A stretch of DNA of 53,368 nt from Synechococcus sp. CO36386bin_29. GTDB lineage: Bacteria > Cyanobacteriota > Cyanobacteriia > PCC-6307 > Cyanobiaceae. How positions within the stretch are numbered: the stretch's first letter is position 1; each line of letters begins with the position of its first letter. This document shows, one piece after another, positions 25,192-34,063 of the stretch. Location: assembly GCA_011523835.1 (NCBI GenBank), contig WTFZ01000036.1, forward strand, positions 1-53,368, read 5' to 3'. The position numbers were made by a program, and so were the translations under genes. The notes under the pieces were generated by a model. The model had not been told where the DNA came from and did no database searches. It worked only from the letters and a program-made list of their open reading frames with translations.

Positions 25192-26078
25192 CGAGCACTC
25201 AGGCTGATCAGCGTGGCTCCGAGAACACAGAGTGCTCCAATAATCACGGTTCCTGTGACCGGCTCTGCAAAGAAGAGCACACCCCAGAGAGTGGCAAAAA
25301 GAACCTGCACGTAGTTGATCGAAGTGGCCCGTGCTGCCGGCAGTGCTGTCAGCCCTTGGGTCAGCCAGACCTGACCCAACTGGGTGAACAGACCGACCCC
25401 GAGCAGCCAGACCCAGTCCATGGCGCTTGGGAGCACCAGCCGGTTCACGAGCAGCGGCAAAGTGGCTGGCACGGAAACCAGCGGGAAATAGAACACGATC
25501 ACCAGGGGATGCTCCCTGACAGACAGCTGGCGCACACTGACGTAAGCCAGGGCCGTCATCAGGGCACCACCCAGTCCGATCAGCGCCGCCATCGCCGGTA
25601 ACCCGGCCACGGACTGCCCCATCCATTCAGGCTGGACCACCAGGACCACTCCAATCAGGCCCAGCGCAATGGCCAGGCCGATGCGTTTGCGGATCGGTTC
25701 CTTGAGCAAAGCCCAGGCTGAGAGTGCCGTCAGCGTCGGATAGGTGTATTGGATCAGTGTCGCTGCCGCGAGGGGCAAGCTGGCCAGGGCCTGGAAGAAG
25801 AACAGCAGCGCGATGGTGCCGAGTGCACCACGCAGAAGGAGCAGTCCTTTCTGATGCCCCCAGGGTGAGACGTTCACCTGCGCGAGCATCGCCAGGGTGA
25901 TCGCAATGCTGATCAGTGATCGGATCAACACAATTTCCGCCACGGGCAATCGGCCGCCGAGGTGCTTGACGCACACCGTCATCAGGCTGAACGCCAGCGC
26001 TGCGCCAATCAGGTAGGTGCAGGCTCTCCACTCTTCGGGCGACTGCGTTCCGCGGATCGCTGCCAGCAGACTGCGCAT
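25170..26078 (-). CDS. EamA/DMT-superfamily permease
   Basis: A 302-residue ten-helix transporter with two EamA repeats (CTYLIGAALAFSLMTVCVK in the first, LIGLGGALMTALAYVSVRQL in the second) and the usual end of each repeat, for example ALLKEPIRKRIG and LFFAEPVTGTVIIGALCVLG. The open frame continues upstream to 26324, but that part is antisense to the start of dnaG and has no membrane character. The ATG at 26078 is therefore chosen. Substrate unknown; homologues export amino acids or other metabolites. It is unrelated in sequence detail to the EamA protein at 6166 and belongs to a different subgroup. Confidence 0.88.
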   Translation of the reverse strand: MRSLLAAIRGTQSPEEWRACTYLIGAALAFSLMTVCVKHLGGRLPVAEIVLIRSLISIAITLAMLAQVNVSPWGHQKGLLLLRGALGTIALLFFFQALASLPLAAATLIQYTYPTLTALSAWALLKEPIRKRIGLAIALGLIGVVLVVQPEWMGQSVAGLPAMAALIGLGGALMTALAYVSVRQLSVREHPLVIVFYFPLVSVPATLPLLVNRLVLPSAMDWVWLLGVGLFTQLGQVWLTQGLTALPAARATSINYVQVLFATLWGVLFFAEPVTGTVIIGALCVLGATLISLSARQSIARG

Positions 26079-26181
26079 CCCAGCGTCCACGTTCACTTCG
26101 ACAACCTTGCCACCTGTCGGGTTGCAGGGTTGTTCCGCATCTGGTCTCGTCGGATGGATCGGAGTCTTCCAGAATGCACGG

Positions 26182-28269
26182 ATGGTGAGTGCCCGTCTGC
26201 ATCCCCGAACCATTGAGGCCGTCAAGGAGCGTGCCGACATCGTTGATGTGGTGGGCGAGCACGTGGTGCTCAAGAAGAAGGGCAGAGAGTTTGTGGGGAT
26301 CTGCCCCTTCCACGACGACAGCAAGCCGTCGATGACGGTGTCGCCGGCGAAGCAGTTCTATTACTGCTTCTCCTGCGGTGCCGGCGGCAACTCCATCAAG
26401 TTCCTGATGGAGTTTCAGCGCCAGAGCTTCAGCGATGTGGTGCTGGATCTGGCCCGTCGCTATCAATTGCCTGTGGAGACCGTCGACGGTCCCCAGCAGG
26501 AGCGGCTGAAACAACAGCTCTCGCGACGGGACACGTTGCATCGGGTTCTGGCGTTGGCGGCCGGTTGGTTTCGAAGTCAGCTGAAGAGTGCCGCCGGTGC
26601 AGAAGCGCTGCGTTACCTCCAGGACAAGCGGGGCCTCAACGACGCCACCCTTGACCAGTTCGAACTGGGCTATGCACCGGATCAGTGGGATGGCCTGCTG
26701 AAGCACCTCCAACAGGTGGAGGGTCTGGACCCTCAGCATCTCGAAGCGGCAGGTCTGGTGGTGCCCAGGAAGGGCGGCAATGGTTTCTATGACCGCTTCA
26801 GACATCGGGTGATGGTGCCGATCAAGGACCGTCAGGGTCGGGTGATCGGTTTCGGCGGCCGCAGCCTTGACGGCACCGAACCCAAGTACCTCAACTCCCC
26901 CGAAACCGAGGTCTTTGAGAAGGGCAAGCACCTGTTCGGCCTTGATCGGGCGGCGTCCGCGATCCGCAAGGACGACCGTGCGGTTGTGGTGGAGGGTTAC
27001 TTCGATGTGATCGCCCTGCATGCCGCTGGCGTGACCAATGCCGTGGCGTCCCTGGGCACGGCCCTGAGCGGTCAGCAGATCACCCAGCTGTGCCGCTGCT
27101 GCGATGGCAAGCGCATCGTGCTCAATTTCGATGCTGACGGTGCCGGTGTTCGCGCTGCCAATCGCGCCATTGGTGAGGTGGAACAGCTGGCCCTTCAGGG
27201 GCAGCTCGAGCTGCGGGTGCTTCATCTCCCATCCGGGAAGGATCCCGATGACTTCCTCAAGGACCATGGCGCCGGTGACTACAGGTCTCTCCTGGATCAA
27301 GCGCCTCTCTGGCTTGACTGGCAGATCGAGCAGGTGCTGGAGGGACGGGATCTCAGCAAGGCCGATCAGTTCCAACGTTCCGTTTCCGCCCTGGTGGAAC
27401 TGCTGGGCAAGCTGCCTCAGTCGGCGATTCGCACCCACTACATCCAGCAGGTTTCCGAGCGCCTCAGTGGTGGTCAGGGACGCCTGGCTCTTCAGCTGGA
27501 GGAGGATCTGCGCCAGCAGGTGCAGGGCCAGCGCTGGCATGGCCGCTCAGCCCGACATGAGAAATCAGGTGAAGCGAGTCAGCGAGAGCGTTGCGAAGCA
27601 GAAATCCTGCGGCTCTACCTGCATTGCCCCTCTTACCGCGGTGCGATTCGCCAGGAGTTGCGCAGGCGTGAACTCGAGGATTTCGCCCTGCAGCATCACC
27701 GTCTGCTTTGGTCGTGTCTCACGGAGCTGGAGGAAGGAAACCTTGGCAGTGTGCGCCTGGAAGCAATCAGTCGCGGCGATGATCGCGGCGATGAGCTTGC
27801 TGATCTCGATCTTCCCCGACTCCTCACCGATCAGCTCCTTCTGGAAAACAGTGCTCTTGTGACACGCCTCACCCCCTTGCTGGAGCCGGGTGAGCTCCAG
27901 AAAGTTGCCCTGTCCCGGCCGATGGAACAGCTGCGCGGAACAGCCGCCATGCTCGAGCGCCAGAAAAGTCACAAGCGCTGTCGGCACTTGCTTGAGGCCT
28001 GGGCCGGGCAGCGTCTTCAAACGCTCGAGCGCTGCATCGCCCTCCTGATCGATGAGGAGCGTGAACAGCAACAGCCTCAGAGCGTGGACATGGAGCAACG
28101 CATTCAAGCCATGTTTGATGATCTCAATGCCGAAGCCCTGCGGTTCCAGGAGCTGTACTACAGCGAACGCCGCCACATCCTGCATCTGGATCAACAGCGT
28201 TGCGCTGGTTATGGCGACAGCATGGCTCCTGGCGTCAGCGACAATCCCACCGAACTCCTGAAAGCCTGA
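26182..28269 (+). CDS. dnaG: DNA primase DnaG
   Basis: Synthesises RNA primers for replication. The 695-residue protein begins at ATG 26182 ([20 protein letters not shown]); the upstream open frame is antisense to the DMT gene and rejected. The N-terminal zinc-binding domain has CPFH and CFSC ligands around residues 40-65. The TOPRIM domain follows with [16 protein letters not shown] and the [11 protein letters not shown] metal motif at about residues 270-330. The C-terminal half has a poorly conserved helicase-interacting region. The stop overlaps the ATG of the next gene's apparent start (28267-28271). Confidence 0.97.
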   Translation: MVSARLHPRTIEAVKERADIVDVVGEHVVLKKKGREFVGICPFHDDSKPSMTVSPAKQFYYCFSCGAGGNSIKFLMEFQRQSFSDVVLDLARRYQLPVETVDGPQQERLKQQLSRRDTLHRVLALAAGWFRSQLKSAAGAEALRYLQDKRGLNDATLDQFELGYAPDQWDGLLKHLQQVEGLDPQHLEAAGLVVPRKGGNGFYDRFRHRVMVPIKDRQGRVIGFGGRSLDGTEPKYLNSPETEVFEKGKHLFGLDRAASAIRKDDRAVVVEGYFDVIALHAAGVTNAVASLGTALSGQQITQLCRCCDGKRIVLNFDADGAGVRAANRAIGEVEQLALQGQLELRVLHLPSGKDPDDFLKDHGAGDYRSLLDQAPLWLDWQIEQVLEGRDLSKADQFQRSVSALVELLGKLPQSAIRTHYIQQVSERLSGGQGRLALQLEEDLRQQVQGQRWHGRSARHEKSGEASQRERCEAEILRLYLHCPSYRGAIRQELRRRELEDFALQHHRLLWSCLTELEEGNLGSVRLEAISRGDDRGDELADLDLPRLLTDQLLLENSALVTRLTPLLEPGELQKVALSRPMEQLRGTAAMLERQKSHKRCRHLLEAWAGQRLQTLERCIALLIDEEREQQQPQSVDMEQRIQAMFDDLNAEALRFQELYYSERRHILHLDQQRCAGYGDSMAPGVSDNPTELLKA

Positions 28270-28354
28270 TGGGTATTTTTTCGAGCGCTTCCTCAGTCTG
28301 TGGGTCGCCCTGGCGATCATCGCCGGTGTCGCCCTCGGTGCAGCGGTTCCGGCC

Positions 28355-29290
28355 TTGCCGGAGGCGATCGCCTCTCTCGATGTGGCCGGTATCAACCTGC
28401 CGATCGCCCTGCTGATCTGGGGAATGATCTACCCCATGATGCTGGCGGTGGATTTCTCCGCGATCGGAGGCCTCAGCCGTCAACCGCGCGGTCTGCTCAT
28501 CACCGTTGCGGTGAACTGGCTGATCAAACCCCTCACGATGACAGCGTTGGCCTGGTTGTTCATCCGCGGCCTCTTCTCTGCCTGGATACCCGCTGAACTC
28601 GGAGATCAGTATGTGGCCGGCATGATCCTGCTTGGCGTGGCCCCCTGCACCGCCATGGTGTTTGTCTGGAGTCGCCTCAGCGACGGAGATGCCGACTACA
28701 CCCTGGTGCAGGTGGCGGTCAACGACCTGATCATGGTGTTTGCTTTTGCCCCGATTGCTGCGTTGTTGCTCGGGGTGAGTGAGGTTCTTGTTCCGTGGGA
28801 CACCCTGATCGCAGCGGTTGGATTGTTTGTTGTGATTCCCTTGGTGGCCGGCTGGCTGACCCGGGTTTTTCTGAACAACACAACGCGGATCAGCAGACTT
28901 GAGCAGCGTTTGAAACCGCTCACCTTGGTGTGCCTCATCGGCACGGTGCTCTTGTTGTTCATGGTGCAGGCTGGATCGATCCTGGCGGATCCTCTGGCGA
29001 TCGCGTTGATCGCCGTGCCCCTGATCTTGCAGACCTATCTGATCTTCTGGATCACGGCGCAGTGGATGCGTCTCTGGGGACAGCCGCGTGTGATCGCTGC
29101 ACCGGGGGCCATGATCGGAGCCTCGAATTTCTTTGAGCTGGCTGTTGCCGTCGCGATCAGTTTGTTCGGTTTGCAGTCTGGTGCCGCCTTAGCCACTGTG
29201 GTGGGAGTGTTGGTGGAAGTGCCGGTCATGCTGTCGTTGGTGGCGATCGCCAACCGCAACTGTCGTTTGTTTCCTGTTTGCGATGTCTGA
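28355..29290 (+). CDS. acr3: ACR3-like arsenite/arsenical permease (N-terminus displaced by a frameshift)
   Basis: Arsenical-resistance transporter of the ACR3 (BASS-related) family, with about nine hydrophobic helices in the continuous frame and the family motif [13 protein letters not shown] around residue 88. The continuous frame has only a TTG start at 28355, which would lose the first helix. In the same frame, upstream sequence [18 protein letters not shown] (28277-28333) is the normal ACR3 N-terminus, but it has no in-frame start: the ATG at 28269, overlapping the dnaG stop, is one base out of phase and is joined to it by a T6 run (28276-28281). The gene may be frameshifted, slippage-expressed or affected by a sequence error. 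Two small genes overlap or abut its 3' end. Confidence 0.85.
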   Translation: MPEAIASLDVAGINLPIALLIWGMIYPMMLAVDFSAIGGLSRQPRGLLITVAVNWLIKPLTMTALAWLFIRGLFSAWIPAELGDQYVAGMILLGVAPCTAMVFVWSRLSDGDADYTLVQVAVNDLIMVFAFAPIAALLLGVSEVLVPWDTLIAAVGLFVVIPLVAGWLTRVFLNNTTRISRLEQRLKPLTLVCLIGTVLLLFMVQAGSILADPLAIALIAVPLILQTYLIFWITAQWMRLWGQPRVIAAPGAMIGASNFFELAVAVAISLFGLQSGAALATVVGVLVEVPVMLSLVAIANRNCRLFPVCDV

Positions 29291-29540
29291 ATTCTTTGAG
29301 GCGATTTGGCACGGGGAGGGCATCGGTGATGGTGGTGACCTTGAGGAAGCCCTTCAGGCTTATGTTGCGGTCAAGCCCGACGACAACGACTGGATCAACG
29401 CCTGCGCAGCCGAAGGCGCCGAGCCCCGGATCGAGCGGTTTGCGTCGTTCGATGCCTACCTCGACAACAACGATGCCCTTGAAACCATTCCGGTGACCCC
29501 GCAGATGATTGTTGTCGCTCTTGAGCAACTACCGGTCTGA
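29283..29540 (+). CDS. Small acidic hypothetical protein
   Basis: An 85-residue acidic protein whose ATG lies inside the last codons of the ACR3-like gene (8-base overlap), suggesting co-translation. It has no signal peptide, membrane segment or cysteine pair. The sequence [20 protein letters not shown] and the repeated Asp/Asn/Glu residues resemble no family I can name. Its stop overlaps the next ATG by one base (TGATG, 29538-29542), so both small genes follow the arsenite permease as a unit. A regulatory or arsenic-related role is only a guess. Confidence 0.6.
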   Translation: MSEFFEAIWHGEGIGDGGDLEEALQAYVAVKPDDNDWINACAAEGAEPRIERFASFDAYLDNNDALETIPVTPQMIVVALEQLPV

Positions 29541-29836
29541 TGACGGGATCGTCCATTGATTTCAGTGCCTGTGAACCTGTGAATGGTCTCTGGCCTTCGC
29601 TGGTGGAGCGCTTGGGCCTGGAGAAGGCGCAGCGGGCTGCGCGGCAGGCTCTCGATCTGCAGCAGATGTCGGGCCATGGCGGCACCCTGCCGGTGCTGTT
29701 CTGCGAAACCTGTGGACTGGCGCTGGCGAGTACCGATCTGCTGCGGGAGCAGACAGGGCTCAACGCCCATGGGGAGCGCATGGTGCTTCTGTACAGCAGC
29801 CGATCCCAGGAAGTGCAGCTGCTGCAGCACGCTTGA
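29540..29836 (+). CDS. Small hypothetical protein with CxxC motif
   Basis: A 98-residue soluble protein. It contains a CETCG pair (Cys at about residues 55 and 58) in LPVLFCETCGLALAS, which could bind zinc or be redox-active, and a helical N-terminal half LVERLGLEKAQRAARQALDL. Its start overlaps the previous stop (TGATG). It ends three bases before the convergent outer-membrane-protein gene. No family recognised. Confidence 0.6.
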   Translation: MTGSSIDFSACEPVNGLWPSLVERLGLEKAQRAARQALDLQQMSGHGGTLPVLFCETCGLALASTDLLREQTGLNAHGERMVLLYSSRSQEVQLLQHA

Positions 29837-29838
29837 GC

Positions 29839-30756
29839 TCAATCCAGCTTGACCCCCAGCTGCATCGAGACGCTGTTGTTGATTTTCGGACTCTGAAGTT
29901 CGTTGTAGATCGTCTGGCCATTCAGCGACGTGAACAGGCGTTGATTTCCCATGGGAAAGATCTTCAGTGCGACTGAAAAGGTGTTGTTGACAGAAATGCC
30001 ATTGACGTAGGCGCCTGTGTAGCTGTTGGTCACCGTGATGCTGCCGAGCGCGCTTGGTTTCCATTCCAGCTGTGCTCTGGCGGTGCTGGCAGCAAAGGCT
30101 TGTCCGCAGACTGGATCTGCGTCACAGCCACGGCCTCCCCAGATCTGCTGAATGGATGGACCGAGAGAGACGTTCAGTGTTGTTGTTTTGTTCTTGATCA
30201 GGTCGTAGCCCAGGCCGACTGATCCCACAAACACGTCCGTTCCGATGGTGTTGAGCGTGTCGTAATTGAATGTGGTGGTTGCGTAGGCGTTCAGGCGATT
30301 CCCCAGCCTTCGCGTGTATCGCAGTTCACCATCGCCTTCGTTGGTGTCTGTTGTTGCCTTGCTCTCTCCCTGGTCGCGTGAGACCTCGTAGGTCGCACGT
30401 CCTTTCAAGGCCACCCGATCAGCCCCTTGGCTGTAGCTGGTGTCGAGCTGAAAGGTTCCACCAGCGGAGAGATCGTCGTCTGAGTTGTTGCCAGAGACTC
30501 CTCCGGACACACTCAACGTCCATGGCTTCGTTGGCGGTTTGAGGATCAGGGCCGTGGCCGGAATGCGCAGCCGGCCGAGCACCGGATGCAGAAGAGTGGT
30601 GATGGTCTCCGTGGTTTCCTCGGGAACCAGCACACCCTTCAATGTGTCTCCGTTCTTCAGTTGGAGTGTGACCTGTTCTTTCTTTGCCACCGGATCAGCA
30701 AGTGCTGAATGTCCGATCAGCAGAAGCGCTGCCGTGATGGGAAGTCTGCGCAGCAC
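29839..30756 (-). CDS. DUF481-family outer membrane beta-barrel protein
   Basis: A 305-residue secreted protein. The signal peptide LPITAALLLIGHSALAD is cleaved at about residue 20. A short N-terminal domain (residues 25-75) has the sequence QVTLQLKNGDTLKGVLV, then alternating hydrophobic/polar strands such as WTLSVSGGVSGNN, RVALKGRATYEVSRDQ, NAYATTTFNYDTL and VGSVGLGYDLIKNKT, giving about ten barrel strands, as in DUF481 (YdiY-like, salt-induced outer membrane protein). The length fits. Two cysteines in a loop (GRGCDADPVCGQ) may form a disulfide. Substrate or role unknown. Confidence 0.85.
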   Translation of the reverse strand: MLRRLPITAALLLIGHSALADPVAKKEQVTLQLKNGDTLKGVLVPEETTETITTLLHPVLGRLRIPATALILKPPTKPWTLSVSGGVSGNNSDDDLSAGGTFQLDTSYSQGADRVALKGRATYEVSRDQGESKATTDTNEGDGELRYTRRLGNRLNAYATTTFNYDTLNTIGTDVFVGSVGLGYDLIKNKTTTLNVSLGPSIQQIWGGRGCDADPVCGQAFAASTARAQLEWKPSALGSITVTNSYTGAYVNGISVNNTFSVALKIFPMGNQRLFTSLNGQTIYNELQSPKINNSVSMQLGVKLD

Positions 30757-30787
30757 TCTCAGATCACTTTTCGGTTGCAGATTTTGT

Positions 30788-30810
30788 CACAACAAGTCCT
30801 GTCTGTTGTG
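30788..30810. promoter_or_regulatory. Inverted repeat in a divergent promoter region
   Basis: CACAACA (30788-30794) and TGTTGTG (30804-30810) form a perfect 7-bp inverted repeat with a 9-base centre. It lies in the 61-base gap between the divergent DUF481 gene (start 30756) and the small membrane-protein gene (start 30818). This is where an operator serving both would sit. No matching regulator is known to me. Confidence 0.3.
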
Positions 30811-30817
30811 TTTTCTG

Positions 30818-31000
30818 ATGCCTGATCATTCCCGTCATGAGCGTTCGAGCGCTGATGATGGCGTCTATCTGCTCCCCTACTGGGTGCAAGGCGGTCGACT
30901 CGGGTTCGTGATCCTGGCTGTGCTTTTCTTTGTCGGCGTGATTCTGCCGTTTTCGGCTGCTTGGTTCGGGCGTCGCACGTTCTCCAACGGCATTGGTTAA
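30818..31000 (+). CDS. Small single-helix membrane protein
   Basis: A 60-residue reading frame with ATG at 30818, chosen because the open frame extends upstream through the antisense DUF481 gene. The N-terminal 28 residues are polar, with YLLPYWVQGGR before the helix GFVILAVLFFVGVILPFSAAWF (about residues 28-49). No catalytic residues or family. Its only supporting evidence is the clean start position in a divergent intergenic region and the plausible transmembrane helix; a small membrane protein is likely but not proven. Confidence 0.5.
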   Translation: MPDHSRHERSSADDGVYLLPYWVQGGRLGFVILAVLFFVGVILPFSAAWFGRRTFSNGIG

Positions 31001-31047
31001 CAGCGGCGGCACCGTTCTGTTCGCTGGTCCCGCGGCTGAGTCCAGGT

Positions 31048-32322
31048 TCAGGCCTGCACCACCGGCACATCGCTCAGGCGCGTGGTGGCTGAGCGGCCGA
31101 GCTGTCCACGCCGCATCGCCCAGCCCGGATGCAAACCGCAGGCGGCCCACTGGACGGTTCCTCGCCCATGTCGCCGGTTGAGCTGGTCGATGGTGCGCAT
31201 CAGCACCTCCCGGCGGGCCTGATCGACCGCGTTGCACGGCACCAGCAGGTGGTGCTGCAGTTGCTCGGTGCTCTGAAGATGTTGCATGAGCACCCCGGCT
31301 TTCGCCAGTTGCCGATGGGGTTGAAAGATGCGCTCCACCAGGGGAAGGGCTGCTTGCAGCAGCGACTGGGTGTCGTTGCTTGGCAGGTCGAGCGTCGTGC
31401 TGGCGCTGCGGCTGTAGAAAGCGGGCACGAACGGGCTGGTACGGGTGTATACGCTCAATGCTGCGGCCCGTTGATTCTGCCGACGTAGTTTTTCGGCCGC
31501 TCGCACCACGTAGGTGGCCACGGCTTCGCGCAGTTCCTCCAGGCAAGTCACCGGGCGACTGAAACTGCGGCTGACGCAGGTTTCCTGTTTGGGTGCCGGT
31601 GTGAGATCGAGGGGAAGACAGGTGTGACCCTGCAGTTCCCGCTGCAGGCGCAATCCCACCACGCCGGCTTTGGCTCGCAATGGTCCGCTGGCCATGTCGC
31701 GCAGTTCCCGCGCATTGCGGACACCTCGCAGCCGGCACCAGTGAGCCAGCTTGCGGCCGATGCCCCACACGTCCTCGATGGCAATCGTTTCCAGCCAGTG
31801 ATCTCCGTCGTCGCAGTCTCCGAGATCAAATAGGCCGGCATGGCTCGCCTCCACCTTCGCCAGTCGGTTGGCGAGCTTGGCCTGACCCTTGCTCGCCCCC
31901 AGTCCGATGGCGATCGGCAGTCCCAGATTGCGTCGTGCCAGGGCCCGCATGCGTCGGCCCCAGGGCCGTAGATCTCCATCGGCAGGACGGCTGATGCGGG
32001 CGAAGGCTTCATCGATCGAATACACCTCGAGTTCTTCCACCTGGCTTTCCAGCAGACTCATCAGCCGTTGGCTCATGTCGGCGTAAAGGGCGTAATTGGA
32101 GCTGCGCACCACGACGCCCTGGGCCTCCAGCTCTTGCTTTGCTTTGAAATAAGGGGTGCCCATGGCGATGCCGAGCGCCCGGGCTTCGGCGCTGCGGGCC
32201 ACGATGCAACCGTCGTTGTTCGACAGCACCACGACGGGTCGCCCCAGCAGGGCCGGATCGAGGCTCTGTTCACAGGAGGCATAGAAATTGTTGGCATCGA
32301 TCAGGGCGGTGACCCGGCTCAT
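31048..32322 (-). CDS. umuC: Error-prone DNA polymerase V subunit UmuC
   Basis: Y-family translesion polymerase subunit (424 aa from ATG 32322). It starts with the palm motif ALIDANNFYASCEQ and has the catalytic SIDEAF near residue 103. Other conserved blocks are VVVLSNNDGCIVARS, IAIGLGASKGQAKLANRLAK and VWGIGRKLAHWCRLRGV (helix-hairpin-helix). The C-terminal portion after residue 270 is the little-finger domain. It forms a complex with cleaved UmuD encoded just upstream; the two genes are 5 bases apart and share the LexA-box promoter at 32805. Confidence 0.95.
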   Translation of the reverse strand: MSRVTALIDANNFYASCEQSLDPALLGRPVVVLSNNDGCIVARSAEARALGIAMGTPYFKAKQELEAQGVVVRSSNYALYADMSQRLMSLLESQVEELEVYSIDEAFARISRPADGDLRPWGRRMRALARRNLGLPIAIGLGASKGQAKLANRLAKVEASHAGLFDLGDCDDGDHWLETIAIEDVWGIGRKLAHWCRLRGVRNARELRDMASGPLRAKAGVVGLRLQRELQGHTCLPLDLTPAPKQETCVSRSFSRPVTCLEELREAVATYVVRAAEKLRRQNQRAAALSVYTRTSPFVPAFYSRSASTTLDLPSNDTQSLLQAALPLVERIFQPHRQLAKAGVLMQHLQSTEQLQHHLLVPCNAVDQARREVLMRTIDQLNRRHGRGTVQWAACGLHPGWAMRRGQLGRSATTRLSDVPVVQA

Positions 32323-32327
32323 GGTGC

Positions 32328-32771
32328 TCAGAGGGGGTGAATCACATGGATGGCGACACCCCAGATCTGCATGTCGCCGCACCCCTCCAGCTCCAGGGGG
32401 GGATAGTTGGGATTGGCTGCCTCCAGTCGCAGTCGACCTTGATGGCGTACCAGCCGCTTCAGGGTGAAACCGCCATCGAGTACCGCCACCACCACCCGAC
32501 CCGGCCTGGGGTCGAGGCTGCGGTCCACCACCAGCAGATCGCCGTCATGAATGCCGGCGCCGGTCATGGAATCGCCGCTCACTCTCAGAAAGAACGTGCT
32601 GGTGGGATGGCGGATCAGCTGGTCATTGAGATCGATTCCCACCTCCACGTAATCGTCCGCGGGAGAGGGAAAGCCAGCGGCGACGCGTTCGCCGGCCAGG
32701 GGCAGGTGGAGTGGATGGCGTTTGAAACGCAGGGGCTGTGGCAACGGGCAGAAGGAGCGATCGAATGCCAC
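32328..32771 (-). CDS. umuD: UmuD-type translesion polymerase accessory protein (LexA-like peptidase)
   Basis: A 147-residue S24-family protein that cleaves itself when stimulated by RecA filaments and then partners UmuC. The auto-cleavage site is the Ala-Gly bond in ERVAAGFPSP (residues 32/33). The catalytic dyad is Ser68 in VSGDSMTGAGI and Lys105 in GGFTLKRL. It has no DNA-binding domain, so it is UmuD rather than LexA. A LexA-type box at 32805-32818 lies 34 bases upstream of its ATG, and umuC follows after 5 bases: an SOS-inducible operon. Confidence 0.95.
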   Translation of the reverse strand: MAFDRSFCPLPQPLRFKRHPLHLPLAGERVAAGFPSPADDYVEVGIDLNDQLIRHPTSTFFLRVSGDSMTGAGIHDGDLLVVDRSLDPRPGRVVVAVLDGGFTLKRLVRHQGRLRLEAANPNYPPLELEGCGDMQIWGVAIHVIHPL

Positions 32772-32804
32772 GGAGATGAAGCGAGGACGTCGAGCTCCTA
32801 GATT

Positions 32805-32818
32805 AGTACAAATGTTCT
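32805..32818 (-). promoter_or_regulatory. LexA (SOS) box of umuDC
   Basis: AGTACAAATGTTCT on the plus strand fits the cyanobacterial/Gram-positive LexA palindrome RGTACNNNDGTWCB, with its centre about 41 bases upstream of the umuD ATG. It overlaps the last two bases of the upstream SGNH hydrolase gene, so that gene ends right inside the operator. LexA binding is inferred from the sequence match. Confidence 0.8.
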
Positions 32819-33536
32819 AAGTGTCTGCGTCTGGGTCTCGCCCAGGGCTCTGTTGGATGCATGCAGCCAGGCCGGCGGCAATCAACGCTTGAGCCTGAGC
32901 GTCGAAGTGAACGCCATCCAGGGCCGAGGGCTTGGCCACGGGCTGCACGTCAAAACAGGTCACGTCGAGTTCAGTGGACAGAAGGCGATAGTGCTCAGCC
33001 ACCGCTTTGGATTTCAGTGCGGCGCCCTCGAATCCCCAGGCCAGTGACTGGCTGGTGATCAGCACAGCCGGTGGCGTCATCAGGATGATGCGTGGTGCGG
33101 TGTGCTCCTGGAGGCGGGGGCCGCAGTTCAGCGCTCGGCGGGTGTCGTGAATCAGGATGCGGGCACCGGCTGCAATCTGCGCGGCCGACAGATTGAGGTA
33201 GCCCTTGCAGTCGTTGCACCCCAAGGCCAAGATCACCACCTCGATCGGTTTGTGGCTGTGCAGAGCCGTCATCAGGTCGCTCCGTCCGCTGCAGCTGTAG
33301 TCACCGCCGTAGTTCGCGGCCCCGATGGCATCGTCGTGCAGCCATGTGCGGGAATTGAGTCCCTCCTCCACGGTTCGCCAGGGCCGGTCAGGACTGGTTT
33401 GATTGAGAGCATGCTCGAGCTGACTCGGCCAGCGTGTTGCGTGCGGAAAGCGCCCGCTGCCATCCGGGTTGAATCCCCAGGTGTTCGAGTCGCCGAAGCA
33501 GAGGACGGTTCGGGGGTCCTGGAGGGTTGCTGGCAT
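32817..33536 (-). CDS. SGNH/GDSL-family hydrolase
   Basis: A 239-residue esterase-like enzyme. Block I with the nucleophile is LCFGDSNTWG (Ser near residue 17), block III is LALGCNDCKG (the GxND motif) and block V is DGVHFDAQA with the catalytic Asp and His. It lacks a signal peptide, so it is cytoplasmic. Its architecture resembles the small arylesterase-like hydrolases such as GDSL lipases/TesA-like enzymes; the natural substrate is unknown. The ATG at 33536 is chosen because the longer frame runs into the divergent gene starting at 33635. Confidence 0.9.
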   Translation of the reverse strand: MPATLQDPRTVLCFGDSNTWGFNPDGSGRFPHATRWPSQLEHALNQTSPDRPWRTVEEGLNSRTWLHDDAIGAANYGGDYSCSGRSDLMTALHSHKPIEVVILALGCNDCKGYLNLSAAQIAAGARILIHDTRRALNCGPRLQEHTAPRIILMTPPAVLITSQSLAWGFEGAALKSKAVAEHYRLLSTELDVTCFDVQPVAKPSALDGVHFDAQAQALIAAGLAACIQQSPGRDPDADT

Positions 33537-33634
33537 CGATGGCGTGGACGCAAGTCCTTTCAGTTCAGCGACGACTGGGGTTGGCTGCCAACGCGGTTCT
33601 GATCGGTGAGGATGCCCGGACTGCATGCGCTCCA

Positions 33635-34048
33635 ATGGCTGAGACTCCTTATCTCGTGGCTCTGGCTCTGATCGACCAGGGAGGAGCGCGAGCGCTTCCC
33701 CTTGCGGGGCGTTCTCTCAAGGCCGAGGAAGTCAGTGCTGATGAACCCACGCAAGCGGCCCATGGCCTGGCTCTGGAGCTGTTGCTGCGCGTCTGGCAGC
33801 GCAGTGATGACGGCGTTCTGAAGCGAGCCTGCGGGGAGGAGAGTCTGCTGCTGGTGGAGCTGGCGATGGAGCGACTGCCTGAGGACTTGCCGGCGTTGAA
33901 AGCAGCCTGGTTGAACAGCGGCGATCGCGAGGCTTTCTGCACGGGTTTGCGGGCGATGTGCGAACGCGCCTGGACGATGAGCATCGCCAAGTTCCAGCCG
34001 GTGACACTCACGCCCTGGACTCGGTTAGGTCGCAGCGCCTCGGTGTGA
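33635..34048 (+). CDS. Hypothetical protein
   Basis: A 137-residue soluble, helix-rich protein starting at ATG 33635, 98 bases from the divergent SGNH hydrolase start. It has leucine-rich helices (GLALELLLRVWQRS, LLLVELAMERLPEDLPALK) and a Trp-rich C-terminus. No signal, membrane segment or recognised family. It ends 15 bases before the convergent rlmH gene. Coding is supported by the start position and length; function unknown. Confidence 0.6.
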   Translation: MAETPYLVALALIDQGGARALPLAGRSLKAEEVSADEPTQAAHGLALELLLRVWQRSDDGVLKRACGEESLLLVELAMERLPEDLPALKAAWLNSGDREAFCTGLRAMCERAWTMSIAKFQPVTLTPWTRLGRSASV

Positions 34049-34063
34049 TGGGTCCATGGCTAC

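Noticed and set aside
25627-27540. A 637-codon open frame on the minus strand across dnaG
   Set aside because: It is antisense to the conserved dnaG gene, has no recognisable family, and long spurious frames are expected in GC-rich coding DNA.
22754-28375. HIP1-like octamers (GCGATCGC) seen, for example near 22758 and 28366
   Set aside because: A few copies occur, but I did not count them and no clear over-representation was apparent.
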